Below are positions 7,969 to 15,208 of a DNA stretch of 40,324 nucleotides, piece after piece. The position numbers were made by a program, and so were the translations under genes. Positions within the stretch are counted from its first letter, which is position 1; each line of letters starts with the position of its first letter. Origin of the DNA: CAZAFM01 sp964484395 (GTDB taxonomy: Bacteria; Campylobacterota; Campylobacteria; Campylobacterales; CAZAFM01); NCBI GenBank assembly GCA_964484395.1, contig CAZAFM010000005.1, positions 1 to 40,324 of the forward strand, written 5' to 3'. Under the pieces are notes generated by a model. The model searched no databases. It saw nothing but the letters and a program-made list of their open reading frames with translations, and had not been told where the DNA came from.

Positions 7969-8649
7969 CTACTGTACATTTATCTGTACATGACCATAGT
8001 CATGTTTTGGTTCTTCATCTTTAGAGAATTTTACCTCAACCTTCTCTTTTAGTTCATCATCTTCATTTAGTTTGTTTTTTAGATTTAGCACTCGTCCAAG
8101 AGATATCTGCTTTGCCATAGTAGAGCTAAGTATATTTTTTGGGTCGCCTACACTTAGCTCTATCTTGGCTGAAGGATTTGCATTTAGTAGTATGTTTATA
8201 GCGTTTGTTACCCTATCAAGTATCTGGGGTGATAGAAAAACATCTTTGTTTTTAAAGACTATTGTCATCTCATCTCTATTAAACTCAGACCTAGCCTCTT
8301 GAATCTCTCTTTTAGCACTTATTACACCACCATCTTTTTCTCCACCCTCATACATTTTGGAGCTCTCTTGGTTTGTTTCTACTGAGACTACGGGTACTGG
8401 TGTGTCTTCTTGTTTTATGATGTGTTGAGATAGGGTATTCATTATCTGCTTTGCCTCTAGTACGCTTGATACCTCTTTTTCATCTTTTACTGAGTCTTGT
8501 TTTTTAACCTTTGAGACAAACTGAGAGTTATAAGCAATAATAGAGTAAAGAACAAGCATAAAAAGAAGCAGTACAAGTATTGTTGCTGAAAATATATCAA
8601 CATATGGAGGCCATGGATTTATACCTTCTTCTTCACACTTTCTACTCAC
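7969..8649 (-). CDS. MotB/TolR-like (ZorB-like) proton-channel subunit with a degenerate OmpA-like domain
   Basis: A 226-residue protein with a short cytoplasmic N-terminus and one membrane helix at about 17-42. That helix opens with PPYVDIFSATILVLLL; Asp18 sits where MotB, ExbD, TolR and ZorB have their single proton-carrying Asp. A linker of about 80 residues rich in Glu, Ser and Lys leads to a C-terminal domain (about 124-226) with the layout of an OmpA-like peptidoglycan-binding domain: NAINILLNANPSAKIELSV, then SSTMAKQISLGRVLNLKNKL and a final strand. The usual TD..G..N..LS..RA signature is only partly kept. It follows the MotA-like gene by 10 bases in the same operon, and the two very likely form a stator-like complex (5:2 in known relatives). 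Confidence 0.8.
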   Translation of the reverse strand: MSRKCEEEGINPWPPYVDIFSATILVLLLFMLVLYSIIAYNSQFVSKVKKQDSVKDEKEVSSVLEAKQIMNTLSQHIIKQEDTPVPVVSVETNQESSKMYEGGEKDGGVISAKREIQEARSEFNRDEMTIVFKNKDVFLSPQILDRVTNAINILLNANPSAKIELSVGDPKNILSSTMAKQISLGRVLNLKNKLNEDDELKEKVEVKFSKDEEPKHDYGHVQINVQ

Positions 8650-8659
8650 TTGTTAGCCT

Positions 8660-10594
8660 CTATCTAAACATTTTTTTAAAAAAACCACCACTATCTTTAT
8701 CACTACTTGGTGCTGAGGTGGTTTTTGATTTTTTGGTTGTTTTTACAAGCTCATTTATGGCTTTTAGTTCTCCATCAAGCTTTTCTATAATGTCATTAAG
8801 TTTTTTATTGCTTTCATCTACACTATCTCTTACACTGATATTAATATCTCCACTAGAGATTATAGCATCTATTACCTCTTTGTTTTTACTAGCACTCTCT
8901 TTTGAGGTTTTTTGAGCATTTTGATTTAGAGATTTTAAGGCATGGTTTGTCTGTTTTGCATCACCTTGTATTTTGATAAGCTCACTTTTTAGTACCTCTA
9001 TGTGCTCTTTGAAGTCATTTAACTTTCTCTCCTCAAGCTCTGCATTTTCACCTAAAGATTTTTTCATATCTACTATATTTTGACCTATATCAGTTATTAA
9101 AGACAAAAATCTCTCTTGGTTTTGAGAGGAGATGTCTCTGTACTCTTGTTGCATAGAGTGTAGTGTTTCAAGAGCATTTTTGTTACTATCCATGTGGGAG
9201 TTGAGTGTCTGTATAGACTCAGTTATATTTGCTAAAGATTTTGCTCTTCTCTCATCACTTCTCTCTACAAGCTGAATAAATACCGCTGAGTTTTCATTTG
9301 ATGTTTTAAGTCCATCTTCTATTTTTTTGTTTGTAGTTTCTATAGTTTGAGCTATGTTAGAGCCCATACCCTCAAAACTATCTTTTAATCCATCTATACT
9401 TGAAAAACTTCCTTTTATACTTTCTACAATTACGGCATTCTCTGATTTTATCACATCTGAAAGTTTAGTTATAGAGTTTGCTGTTAGGTTAGATGAGCTG
9501 TTTATCTGTTCAGCTATTGTTGCTATATTAGCTTTAGTAGAGTCAGTTTTTTGCTCTATACTCTGAAGGTTGTTATTTAGTCCAGTTATAGCATCTAGGT
9601 AGCTATTTGCACTACTTTGGAGCTGATTTGATATCTGGATTATGTTAGAGTTTATGGAGTCTATTTTTGTTACACTACTTTGTGTTGAGTTTACTAGGAG
9701 TTCAGAGATTTTACTAATCTCTTTTTTCTCTTCGTCTATTTTGTGATTTAGGTTTTCTAATGATAGTGACATCTGTGCTAAAGCTTGGTTTGAATCACCT
9801 ATTTTTGAAAGCTCTTTGGTAAAAGAGTTCATCTGATCTAAGAATACATCCAAGAAGCTCTCTTTGTGTTCAGGAAGATCACTATCTCCACTTGAACTTA
9901 TGTTCATATCAACTATCCTATCTTTTAGCCAAGTCTCTACCCCAGCAATAAGAATATCTTGATATTTAAAAAGTATATATCCCTTAATACCAAGAAGTGT
10001 AGCCACTCCCACTGCAAAAAGAGATGAACCAAACCCAACCGCCATACCAGAGAGAGGTCCAGAAAAGCTACTTATAACCTCTCCTAGCTCAATTGACCCC
10101 GAGCCAAGCGTTACAACAATTTTCCCCATATCATCAATAGAAGTCAAAAGCCCAGTAAAGGTACCAAAAAGCCCAATAAGAAGAGGAGTGTTTATAAAAA
10201 AACTAATGTAGCTTTTTTGTTTATGGAAGCTATCTTCTAGCCAGTCAATAACCTCTCTTGATTCCTCTTGTGTAAAAAGTAGCTTCTCTTTAGTCTTCCT
10301 GCTATAGAACATATGGGCGATGTGTGCAGGCATAATAGTTTCAATACTTCTTAGATAGAAGTCAAATCCAGATCTCTTGTAAGCTAGTGCCCCAAATGTA
10401 CCACCAAGCATCACTAGATTTATTCCAGAGCCTATGATAAATATTGTTCCTATAGTCATAAGTGAAAGTGTAGCTATATTAAAAGCTAGTGTAGCTGTGA
10501 AAAATATTACAAAAGTTTCCCAATTAGCAAAGATTACATAACCAATAAACAACCAAAAAACAAAAAAAACTTTTAGTACTTTTATTCTTTTCAA
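8660..10594 (-). CDS. MotA/TolQ/ExbB-family proton-channel protein with a long coiled-coil tail (ZorA-like architecture)
   Basis: A 644-residue protein. The first 230 residues hold the channel: hydrophobic segments at about 6-24, 30-66, 132-152 and 184-204. The third carries the family motif (PLLIGLFGTFTGLLTSI), and the fourth, GMAVGFGSSLFAVGVATLLG, has the small residues typical of the pore helix. Residues 240-644 form a polar, Ser/Asn/Lys-rich, heptad-like cytoplasmic tail of about 400 residues, much longer than in MotA, TolQ or ExbB but like the long tail of ZorA from Zorya anti-phage systems. The start is TTG with AGAGG upstream. The family converts proton or sodium flow into rotation or mechanical work across the periplasm. 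No zorC, zorD or zorE-like gene is adjacent. Confidence 0.82.
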   Translation of the reverse strand: MKRIKVLKVFFVFWLFIGYVIFANWETFVIFFTATLAFNIATLSLMTIGTIFIIGSGINLVMLGGTFGALAYKRSGFDFYLRSIETIMPAHIAHMFYSRKTKEKLLFTQEESREVIDWLEDSFHKQKSYISFFINTPLLIGLFGTFTGLLTSIDDMGKIVVTLGSGSIELGEVISSFSGPLSGMAVGFGSSLFAVGVATLLGIKGYILFKYQDILIAGVETWLKDRIVDMNISSSGDSDLPEHKESFLDVFLDQMNSFTKELSKIGDSNQALAQMSLSLENLNHKIDEEKKEISKISELLVNSTQSSVTKIDSINSNIIQISNQLQSSANSYLDAITGLNNNLQSIEQKTDSTKANIATIAEQINSSSNLTANSITKLSDVIKSENAVIVESIKGSFSSIDGLKDSFEGMGSNIAQTIETTNKKIEDGLKTSNENSAVFIQLVERSDERRAKSLANITESIQTLNSHMDSNKNALETLHSMQQEYRDISSQNQERFLSLITDIGQNIVDMKKSLGENAELEERKLNDFKEHIEVLKSELIKIQGDAKQTNHALKSLNQNAQKTSKESASKNKEVIDAIISSGDINISVRDSVDESNKKLNDIIEKLDGELKAINELVKTTKKSKTTSAPSSDKDSGGFFKKMFR

Positions 10595-10691
10595 GCTTAC
10601 CTCTTAGATGATTTTAAAAATGTGTTATCTATTGTATCAAAAAGATATTAAAAGATAAAAAACAATTATGATTTTACAAGAGGTTATTTGG

Positions 10692-10706
10692 TACAATTGC
10701 GCAATT
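10692..10706 (+). promoter_or_regulatory. ilvE promoter candidate with an overlapping palindrome
   Basis: The 129-base gap between the divergent motor operon and ilvE holds a -10-like TACAAT at 10692-10697, running into a perfect 12-base palindrome AATTGCGCAATT at 10695-10706. The palindrome lies where transcription would start, about 18 bases before the ilvE ATG; GGAG at 10713-10716 is the ribosome site. It may be an operator or a chance feature of an AT-rich start site. Confidence 0.3.
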
Positions 10707-10723
10707 TTAATTGGAGATAGAGA

Positions 10724-11641
10724 ATGAAAGAAGCGCAGTATATATGGATGGATGGGGAGTTTATCCCTTGGAAGGATGCCAAAATCCATGTTTTAAGCCA
10801 TACACTTCACTATGGAAACGGTGTTTTTGAAGGAACTAGGGCTTATAAAACTGATAAGGGCTTAGCTATTTTTAGGCTAAGAGAGCATACAAAGAGACTT
10901 TTAAACTCTGCTAAGATTAACCTCATAGAGTGCCCATACAGTATTGAAGAGCTAGAGAGCGTACAAGTAGAGATACTGAGAAAAAACCACTTTGAGGGCA
11001 ATGTATATCTTCGTCCAATTATATTTTTAGGATATGGGGTTATGGGGCTATACCATAAACCAGCTCCCGTAAATGTTGCAGTTGCTGCATGGGAGTGGGG
11101 AACTTATCTAGGTGAAGAAGCACTTGAAAAAGGTGTAAATATCAAAGTAGCCTCTTTAAGAAGAAATCCAGTTAGCTCAACGCTGGGCAAAAGTAAATCA
11201 GTAGGAAACTACCTAAACTCACAGTTAGCAAAGTATGAAGCCATAGCTTGTGGCTATGATGAGGCCTTGCTTCTAGATGAGGCTGGATATGTTGCTGAGG
11301 GAAGTGGAGAGTGTTTTTTTATTGTTAGAGATGGTGTTTTAATAACGCCTCCTTTTGATAATACACTTGAAAGTATTACACAAGATATGGTCATCAAACT
11401 TGCTAAAGATATGGGAATCCCTTTTGTTCAAAAGAAGATAAGTAGAGATGAGATCTACATATCTGATGAGGCTTTCTTCACAGGAACAGCAGCTGAGGTT
11501 ACACCAATAAGGAGTTGTGATGAACGAATTATAGGGGATGGGAAAAGAGGTAGCATGACAAAAAGACTTCAAGATGCTTTTTTTGATGTAGTATATGCAA
11601 GAGATAGCAGATATAGCGAATATCTGACTTTTATAGGATAA
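10724..11641 (+). CDS. ilvE: Branched-chain amino acid aminotransferase
   Basis: A 305-residue class IV PLP aminotransferase that makes the last step of Val, Leu and Ile synthesis (and the first of their breakdown), exchanging the amino group with glutamate. Family marks: the N-terminal LSHTLHYGNGVFEGTRAY, the R-L-R-E-H segment at 51-55, the PLP lysine in GKSKSVGNYLNS (Lys158 by alignment with the GNYL motif of E. coli IlvE), and the cofactor-binding EGSGECFF and FFTGTAAEVTPI. Length is normal. It opens a four-gene plus-strand run (ilvE, SPFH protein, hisIE, DUF2393) with gaps of 12 bases or less. The C. jejuni pair Cj0269c-Cj0268c has, as I recall, the same ilvE-SPFH order. Confidence 0.96.
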   Translation: MKEAQYIWMDGEFIPWKDAKIHVLSHTLHYGNGVFEGTRAYKTDKGLAIFRLREHTKRLLNSAKINLIECPYSIEELESVQVEILRKNHFEGNVYLRPIIFLGYGVMGLYHKPAPVNVAVAAWEWGTYLGEEALEKGVNIKVASLRRNPVSSTLGKSKSVGNYLNSQLAKYEAIACGYDEALLLDEAGYVAEGSGECFFIVRDGVLITPPFDNTLESITQDMVIKLAKDMGIPFVQKKISRDEIYISDEAFFTGTAAEVTPIRSCDERIIGDGKRGSMTKRLQDAFFDVVYARDSRYSEYLTFIG

Positions 11642-11653
11642 GGGAGAATTTAT

Positions 11654-12754
11654 ATGCCTATTGATTTTAGTGATCATATGAAAAGTAAAAACAGTAAAGA
11701 TAGTAGCGGAGGAAATGGTGGTAATGGAGGAGGTAACAAAAAGTTTGAACCTCTTTTTCAGCCACCTGATTTTATGAAGGGCTTTAACAAAAAGATGGGG
11801 CTTGTCTATGTCATAATAATTCTTATTGTGTTAGTTGTAATATCAAAACCTTATGATGTAATAAACTCCGGTCAAATAGGGATTAAAGTAACAGCAGGTA
11901 AGTTTGAACCTATGCCACTTCAACCGGGTATCCACTTTTTTTTACCTATTATTCAAAAAGTTCTCATAGTTGATACAAAGGTTAGAGTTATAAACTACAC
12001 CTCAAATGAGAGAGGAAGTGTATCCTCAAGTACAGATGGTGTTTTGGGAAATAGCTCTATATCAGTTCTTGATCATAGAGGTCTGCCTGTTGAAGTAGAC
12101 CTAACAGTCCAATATAGACTAAACTCATCAAATGCACCTGAGACCATAGCATCTTGGGGTCTCTCATGGGAAGAGAAGATTATCAACCCAGTGGTAAGAG
12201 ATGTAGTTAGAAGTGTTATAGGTAAGTTTCCAGCAGAAGAGCTACCGGGTAAAAGAAATGAGATAGCAGTAGGAATAGAAGATGGTATAAGAGCTAAAGT
12301 TGAAAACCTTACTAACCGTCCTGTGCAGGTTGAGTCAGTGCAACTAAGAGCGATTATACTACCTCCAAAAATACAAGAGCAAATAGAGAGAGTTCAGGTA
12401 GCTAGACAAGAGACAGAGAGAGCTAGATATGAGGTAGAAAGAGCAATTGAAGGAGCCAAAAGAAAAGCCGAAGAGGCAAGAGGTGAGGCAAATGCTAAGA
12501 AGATTAATGCAGAAGGTACAGCACAAGCAGTGCTAATTGAAGCTGATGCAAATGCTAAATCAAACAAACTCATCTCAGAGTCTCTAACACCAAGGCTTCT
12601 AGAGCTTAGAGCCATAGAGGTTCAAGGTAAGTTCAACGAAGCACTTAAAGACAATAAAGATGCAAGTATTTTCCTAACTCCTGGAGGAGCAGTTCCAAAC
12701 ATCTGGTTGGACACCAAAAACAAGCAAAAAGCAACTTCAGCTAGTGGAAACTAA
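11654..12754 (+). CDS. SPFH/Band 7 (prohibitin-like) membrane protein
   Basis: A 366-residue membrane scaffold protein. A Gly/Asn-rich N-terminal stretch (about 13-30) precedes a membrane helix at about 49-68. Then comes the SPFH domain, opening with VINSGQIGIKVTAGKFEPM and including LQPGIHFFLPI, and ending with the conserved QLRAIILPPKIQEQIERV. A long Glu/Ala/Arg-rich coiled coil follows (about 240-320) and ends in a typical EVQGKFNEAL. Prohibitin and HflK/HflC relatives form large membrane cages that organise proteases or lipid domains; the true partner here is unknown. In many bacteria HflKC is paired and works with FtsH; this is a single gene, so it is more prohibitin-like than HflKC-like. 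Its stop shares a base with the hisIE start (TAATG). Confidence 0.9.
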   Translation: MPIDFSDHMKSKNSKDSSGGNGGNGGGNKKFEPLFQPPDFMKGFNKKMGLVYVIIILIVLVVISKPYDVINSGQIGIKVTAGKFEPMPLQPGIHFFLPIIQKVLIVDTKVRVINYTSNERGSVSSSTDGVLGNSSISVLDHRGLPVEVDLTVQYRLNSSNAPETIASWGLSWEEKIINPVVRDVVRSVIGKFPAEELPGKRNEIAVGIEDGIRAKVENLTNRPVQVESVQLRAIILPPKIQEQIERVQVARQETERARYEVERAIEGAKRKAEEARGEANAKKINAEGTAQAVLIEADANAKSNKLISESLTPRLLELRAIEVQGKFNEALKDNKDASIFLTPGGAVPNIWLDTKNKQKATSASGN

Positions 12755-13425
12755 TGAAGCCAGATTTTGATAAAGCAACTCTACTACCAGCCATAGTCCA
12801 AGACCATAAGAGCCTTGAGGTTCTTATGGTAGCTTTTATGGACAAAGAGGCTTATGAGCTAACACTAAGTAGTGGTTACGCTCACTACTTCTCGCGCTCT
12901 AAAAACCGCATCTGGAAAAAGGGTGAAGAGAGTGGGAATGTACAGAGGGTTGAGGAGATAAGGCTTGATTGTGATAGTGATGCTATTTTACTAAAGGTTC
13001 AGCAAAAGGGTGTTGCATGTCACACAGGACGGATGAGTTGTTTTTTCAATAATGTAACTACTAACAAGATAGATGGTGAAGTCTTAGAGGATATGAGTAG
13101 TAAGTATAGTGCTTTTGATGAGCTTTTTCATATCATAGAACAGAGAAAAAACGAATCAAGTGCTAAATCCTACACCGCCTTACTTTTTGAAAAAGGCGAA
13201 AACTCCATCCTAAAAAAAGTCTGTGAAGAAGCAGGTGAACTATGCTTTGCTATAAAGGATAAAAACAGAGATGAGGTTATAGCTGAGGGGGCAGATTTGA
13301 TCTATCATATAAGTGTCGCCCTAAGCTATAGTGGAGTCTCTATAAAAGAGATAGAGAACAAAATAAGATCACGCTTTGGCGTAAGTGGACTTGAAGAGAA
13401 AAGGCAAAGAGGTGGAGAAGGTTAA
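12754..13425 (+). CDS. hisIE: Bifunctional phosphoribosyl-AMP cyclohydrolase / phosphoribosyl-ATP pyrophosphatase
   Basis: A 223-residue fusion that catalyses steps 2 and 3 of histidine synthesis in the cytoplasm. The N-terminal cyclohydrolase (about 1-110) has VLMVAFMDKEAYELTL, the FSRSKNRIWKKGEESGN segment and the metal site DCDSDAILLKV followed by GVACHTGRMSCF. The C-terminal pyrophosphatase (about 120-223) has the MazG-like metal-binding helices: KKVCEEAGELCFAIKDKN and EVIAEGADLIYHISVAL. The length is usual for the fused form (HisIE) of enteric bacteria. No other his gene is nearby. It overlaps the SPFH gene by one base. Confidence 0.96.
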   Translation: MKPDFDKATLLPAIVQDHKSLEVLMVAFMDKEAYELTLSSGYAHYFSRSKNRIWKKGEESGNVQRVEEIRLDCDSDAILLKVQQKGVACHTGRMSCFFNNVTTNKIDGEVLEDMSSKYSAFDELFHIIEQRKNESSAKSYTALLFEKGENSILKKVCEEAGELCFAIKDKNRDEVIAEGADLIYHISVALSYSGVSIKEIENKIRSRFGVSGLEEKRQRGGEG

Positions 13426-13942
13426 AGAACTCATAAGTAGCTTTAAGGAGTTTTTCGTAACTGTATCAGTCTATGATTTTGCCTTTATGGGAGGTTTTTT
13501 CCTTCTTTTTTTACTATTTTTTCTTTTAGCTATACTTTTTAGAAAAAACATTGCTCTGTTTATACTTTTTTTTCTTATGTCACTCTCAACCATAGGAGCA
13601 GCACCTTTTGTGGTAAACTCACTTATTGATAACTATGTAAACAAGTTTGAAGTGGTTTATAAAAACAACAGAGAGTTAAACTTCTTTGATGGAATCCTTA
13701 TCTCTGGAACTCTTATAAATAAGGGTAGGGTGGATTTTAAAAGATGTGTTTTTGAAGTAATACTTTTTATGCCAGCATCAAATGTGATAAAAGAGAGTGC
13801 AAACAAGCTAAAACCCCTTTTAAAAAGAGAGTTTGTACTTGAAGGTCCTATAAAAAAGGGAGAATCGAAGGATTTTAGGTATCTCATAGAGGGTATTAAC
13901 TTTGAAAACTACGAAAAAGAGGTAGATATTAGATGTTTTTAA
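13412..13942 (+). CDS. DUF2393-type membrane protein
   Basis: About 176 residues with two strongly hydrophobic segments near the N-terminus (FAFMGGFFLLFLLFFLLAIL and FILFFLMSLSTIGAAPFVV), then a non-cytoplasmic domain of about 110 residues. That domain resembles the DUF2393 proteins of Campylobacterota: a beta-rich region with SGTLINKGRVDFKRCVFEV, where a Cys follows the strand. Function is unknown. The longest reading starts at GTG 13385 and would overlap hisIE by 41 bases with no ribosome site. I prefer GTG 13412, which has AAAGG seven bases upstream and overlaps hisIE by 14. In C. jejuni similar genes lie beside the SPFH gene, as I recall (Cj0266c-Cj0267c), which agrees with this context. 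Confidence 0.75.
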   Translation: MEKVKELISSFKEFFVTVSVYDFAFMGGFFLLFLLFFLLAILFRKNIALFILFFLMSLSTIGAAPFVVNSLIDNYVNKFEVVYKNNRELNFFDGILISGTLINKGRVDFKRCVFEVILFMPASNVIKESANKLKPLLKREFVLEGPIKKGESKDFRYLIEGINFENYEKEVDIRCF

Positions 13943-13961
13943 AGGGGAAAAGCCCCTTTAA
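13939..13961. terminator. Hairpin between convergent genes, likely shared terminator
   Basis: A perfect 9-base stem TTAAAGGGG / CCCCTTTAA with a five-base loop lies over the DUF2393 stop codon and the gap before the 3' end of the DUF4168 gene. It could end transcripts from both sides. No long T-run follows on either strand, so efficiency is uncertain. Confidence 0.55.
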
Positions 13962-13965
13962 GCTA

Positions 13966-14355
13966 CTATTGTAGAGATTGTATCTGCTCAGTAACTCTCT
14001 CTCTAAATTCTTGATCAACCCTAGCTGCAAGAACCATATCTTGATACTCATTAATACTTAGTCCAATATCAGAGATAACTTCTCCCATCTCTTTATCAGC
14101 ATCTTGTCTTAGTTGGTTGATTTTGTTCTCATCTCCCGCACTCTGTTGCATTTCACCTTGATACTTAGCTGCAACCTCCTCAACCTTGATAGCAGCTTCT
14201 GCAAACTTCTTTACTTTAGAATCCGAGTAGTCAGTCTTGACATCAGCTTGAGTTTGAGACTGCATCATGTTTTGGTTTTGACTCTGAGCAATTGCAGATG
14301 TACCAAAAACCAAAGTGGCACCCAAAAGTACCTTCGTAAAACTTCTTAACAACAT
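13966..14355 (-). CDS. DUF4168-domain exported protein
   Basis: A 129-residue protein with a signal peptide (about 1-23, cleavage likely after SAIA), a Gln/Asn/Ser-rich mature start and then a compact helical domain that I assign to DUF4168. Typical features are SDSKVKKFAEAAIKVEEVA and the later GLSINEYQDMVLAARVDQEF. It has no Cys, no enzyme motif and no known function; relatives are small periplasmic proteins of many Proteobacteria and cyanobacteria. It stands alone as a transcription unit: 136 bases separate it from the upstream pseudouridine synthase gene. Its ribosome site AAGGAG is part of an inverted repeat (14364-14381) that could hide it in a hairpin. Confidence 0.8.
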   Translation of the reverse strand: MLLRSFTKVLLGATLVFGTSAIAQSQNQNMMQSQTQADVKTDYSDSKVKKFAEAAIKVEEVAAKYQGEMQQSAGDENKINQLRQDADKEMGEVISDIGLSINEYQDMVLAARVDQEFRERVTEQIQSLQ

Positions 14356-14363
14356 TGTTAACT

Positions 14364-14381
14364 CCTTAAATAAATTTAAGG
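14364..14381 (-). promoter_or_regulatory. Inverted repeat covering the ribosome binding site of the DUF4168 gene
   Basis: CCTTAAAT AA ATTTAAGG is an exact 8+8-base inverted repeat, nine bases before the ATG. In the minus-strand mRNA the 3' arm contains the AAGG of the AAGGAG ribosome site, so folding would hide it. The two-base loop means the real helix is probably six pairs with a six-base loop. It could be an RNA switch (for example a temperature-sensitive hairpin) or a protein operator. Confidence 0.45.
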
Positions 14382-14491
14382 TGCAATACTAACAAATCAA
14401 AAACTATAAGTCAACTAAAAAGTGCCTATTTTACGGGGTTCTACCATGCTCTATCAAAGTCATAGAGGTAGCTGTAGCAAATTTTGATTTT

Positions 14492-15208
14492 TTAAAAATC
14501 TTCCTCTGAAGATATGGAGTAACCTAGAAGCTCTATTTTTTTAGAGTGTAGATATAGCCTATTACTATCTTTTCCGCCATATTTTAGATCACCTATAATA
14601 GGATAACCTACACTTTTTAGATGTACTCTTATCTGATGAGTAGCCCCTGTGGTTATGATGATTTTAAGTTTTGTTATTTTTCCATCTTTTAGCTCTATTG
14701 GCTCTACCTTAGTTAGGGCTTCGCGACCATTTTTGGAGATTTTGCTTATGGCTTTAGTACCTCTAGTGGTCTCTATAGGTTTATCTATATCAAACCCTTC
14801 AGCTATAACACCTTCTACTAGTGCTATATACTCTTTATAAACCACTTGTTTTTTAAATTCTTTTATGCACTTTTCTTTAAATTCATCACTTTTTGCTAGA
14901 AGAAGAACTCCACTAGTCTCTCTATCAAGACGGTGGATAAGTGTAGCGTTTTTGGATTTTAGGGCTACTTCTACCTCTTTTGAGTCTATTGATATAGGTT
15001 TGTTTACTGCTATTAAGTTACTGTCTTCTAGAATAATCTCCATATCTTTTGGTCGCTCAACTCTAAACTTAGTATTTAAAGGCAGTTCAGCTCTTGCGAC
15101 TTTTAGTCTATCTCTAGCTACAAAAACAACACCTCTATCTATAAGCTCTTTGGCTTTTTTGTTTGATATCCCCTCTTGTAAGGCTAGAAGTTTATACGCC
15201 TTTTCCAT
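14492..15208 (-). CDS. RluA-family 23S rRNA or tRNA pseudouridine synthase
   Basis: A 238-residue enzyme that isomerises specific uridines in RNA. An N-terminal S4 RNA-binding domain (about 6-50, LLALQEGISNKKAKELIDRG) is followed by the RluA catalytic domain. The catalytic Asp is in HRLDRETSG (Asp95 from the ATG), with EYIALVEG and THQIRVHLKSVGYPIIGD further on. The reading frame can be opened seven codons earlier, but the ATG at 15208, overlapping the stop of the efflux gene as TAATG, fits better. The target base cannot be told from sequence. C. jejuni carries a pseudouridine synthase gene (Cj0708, from memory) directly after waaA; here the RND pump genes lie between them. Confidence 0.9.
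   Translation of the reverse strand: MEKAYKLLALQEGISNKKAKELIDRGVVFVARDRLKVARAELPLNTKFRVERPKDMEIILEDSNLIAVNKPISIDSKEVEVALKSKNATLIHRLDRETSGVLLLAKSDEFKEKCIKEFKKQVVYKEYIALVEGVIAEGFDIDKPIETTRGTKAISKISKNGREALTKVEPIELKDGKITKLKIIITTGATHQIRVHLKSVGYPIIGDLKYGGKDSNRLYLHSKKIELLGYSISSEEDF

Noticed and set aside
7974..7998. Direct repeat CTGTACAT at the 3' end of the MotB-like gene
   Set aside because: Two copies only, 14 bases apart, explained by the coding of its last residues (HVQINVQ); no mobile element or terminator structure.
7969..10594. Full Zorya anti-phage system
   Set aside because: Only ZorA- and ZorB-like parts are seen. No ZorC, helicase ZorD or nuclease ZorE gene lies within at least 10 kb on one side or 29 kb on the other; the flanks are secretion and amino-acid genes.
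14382..14491. Further gene between DUF4168 and rluA-type genes
   Set aside because: The 110 bases hold only short frames with frequent stops; nothing beyond promoter-like AT-rich DNA is seen.
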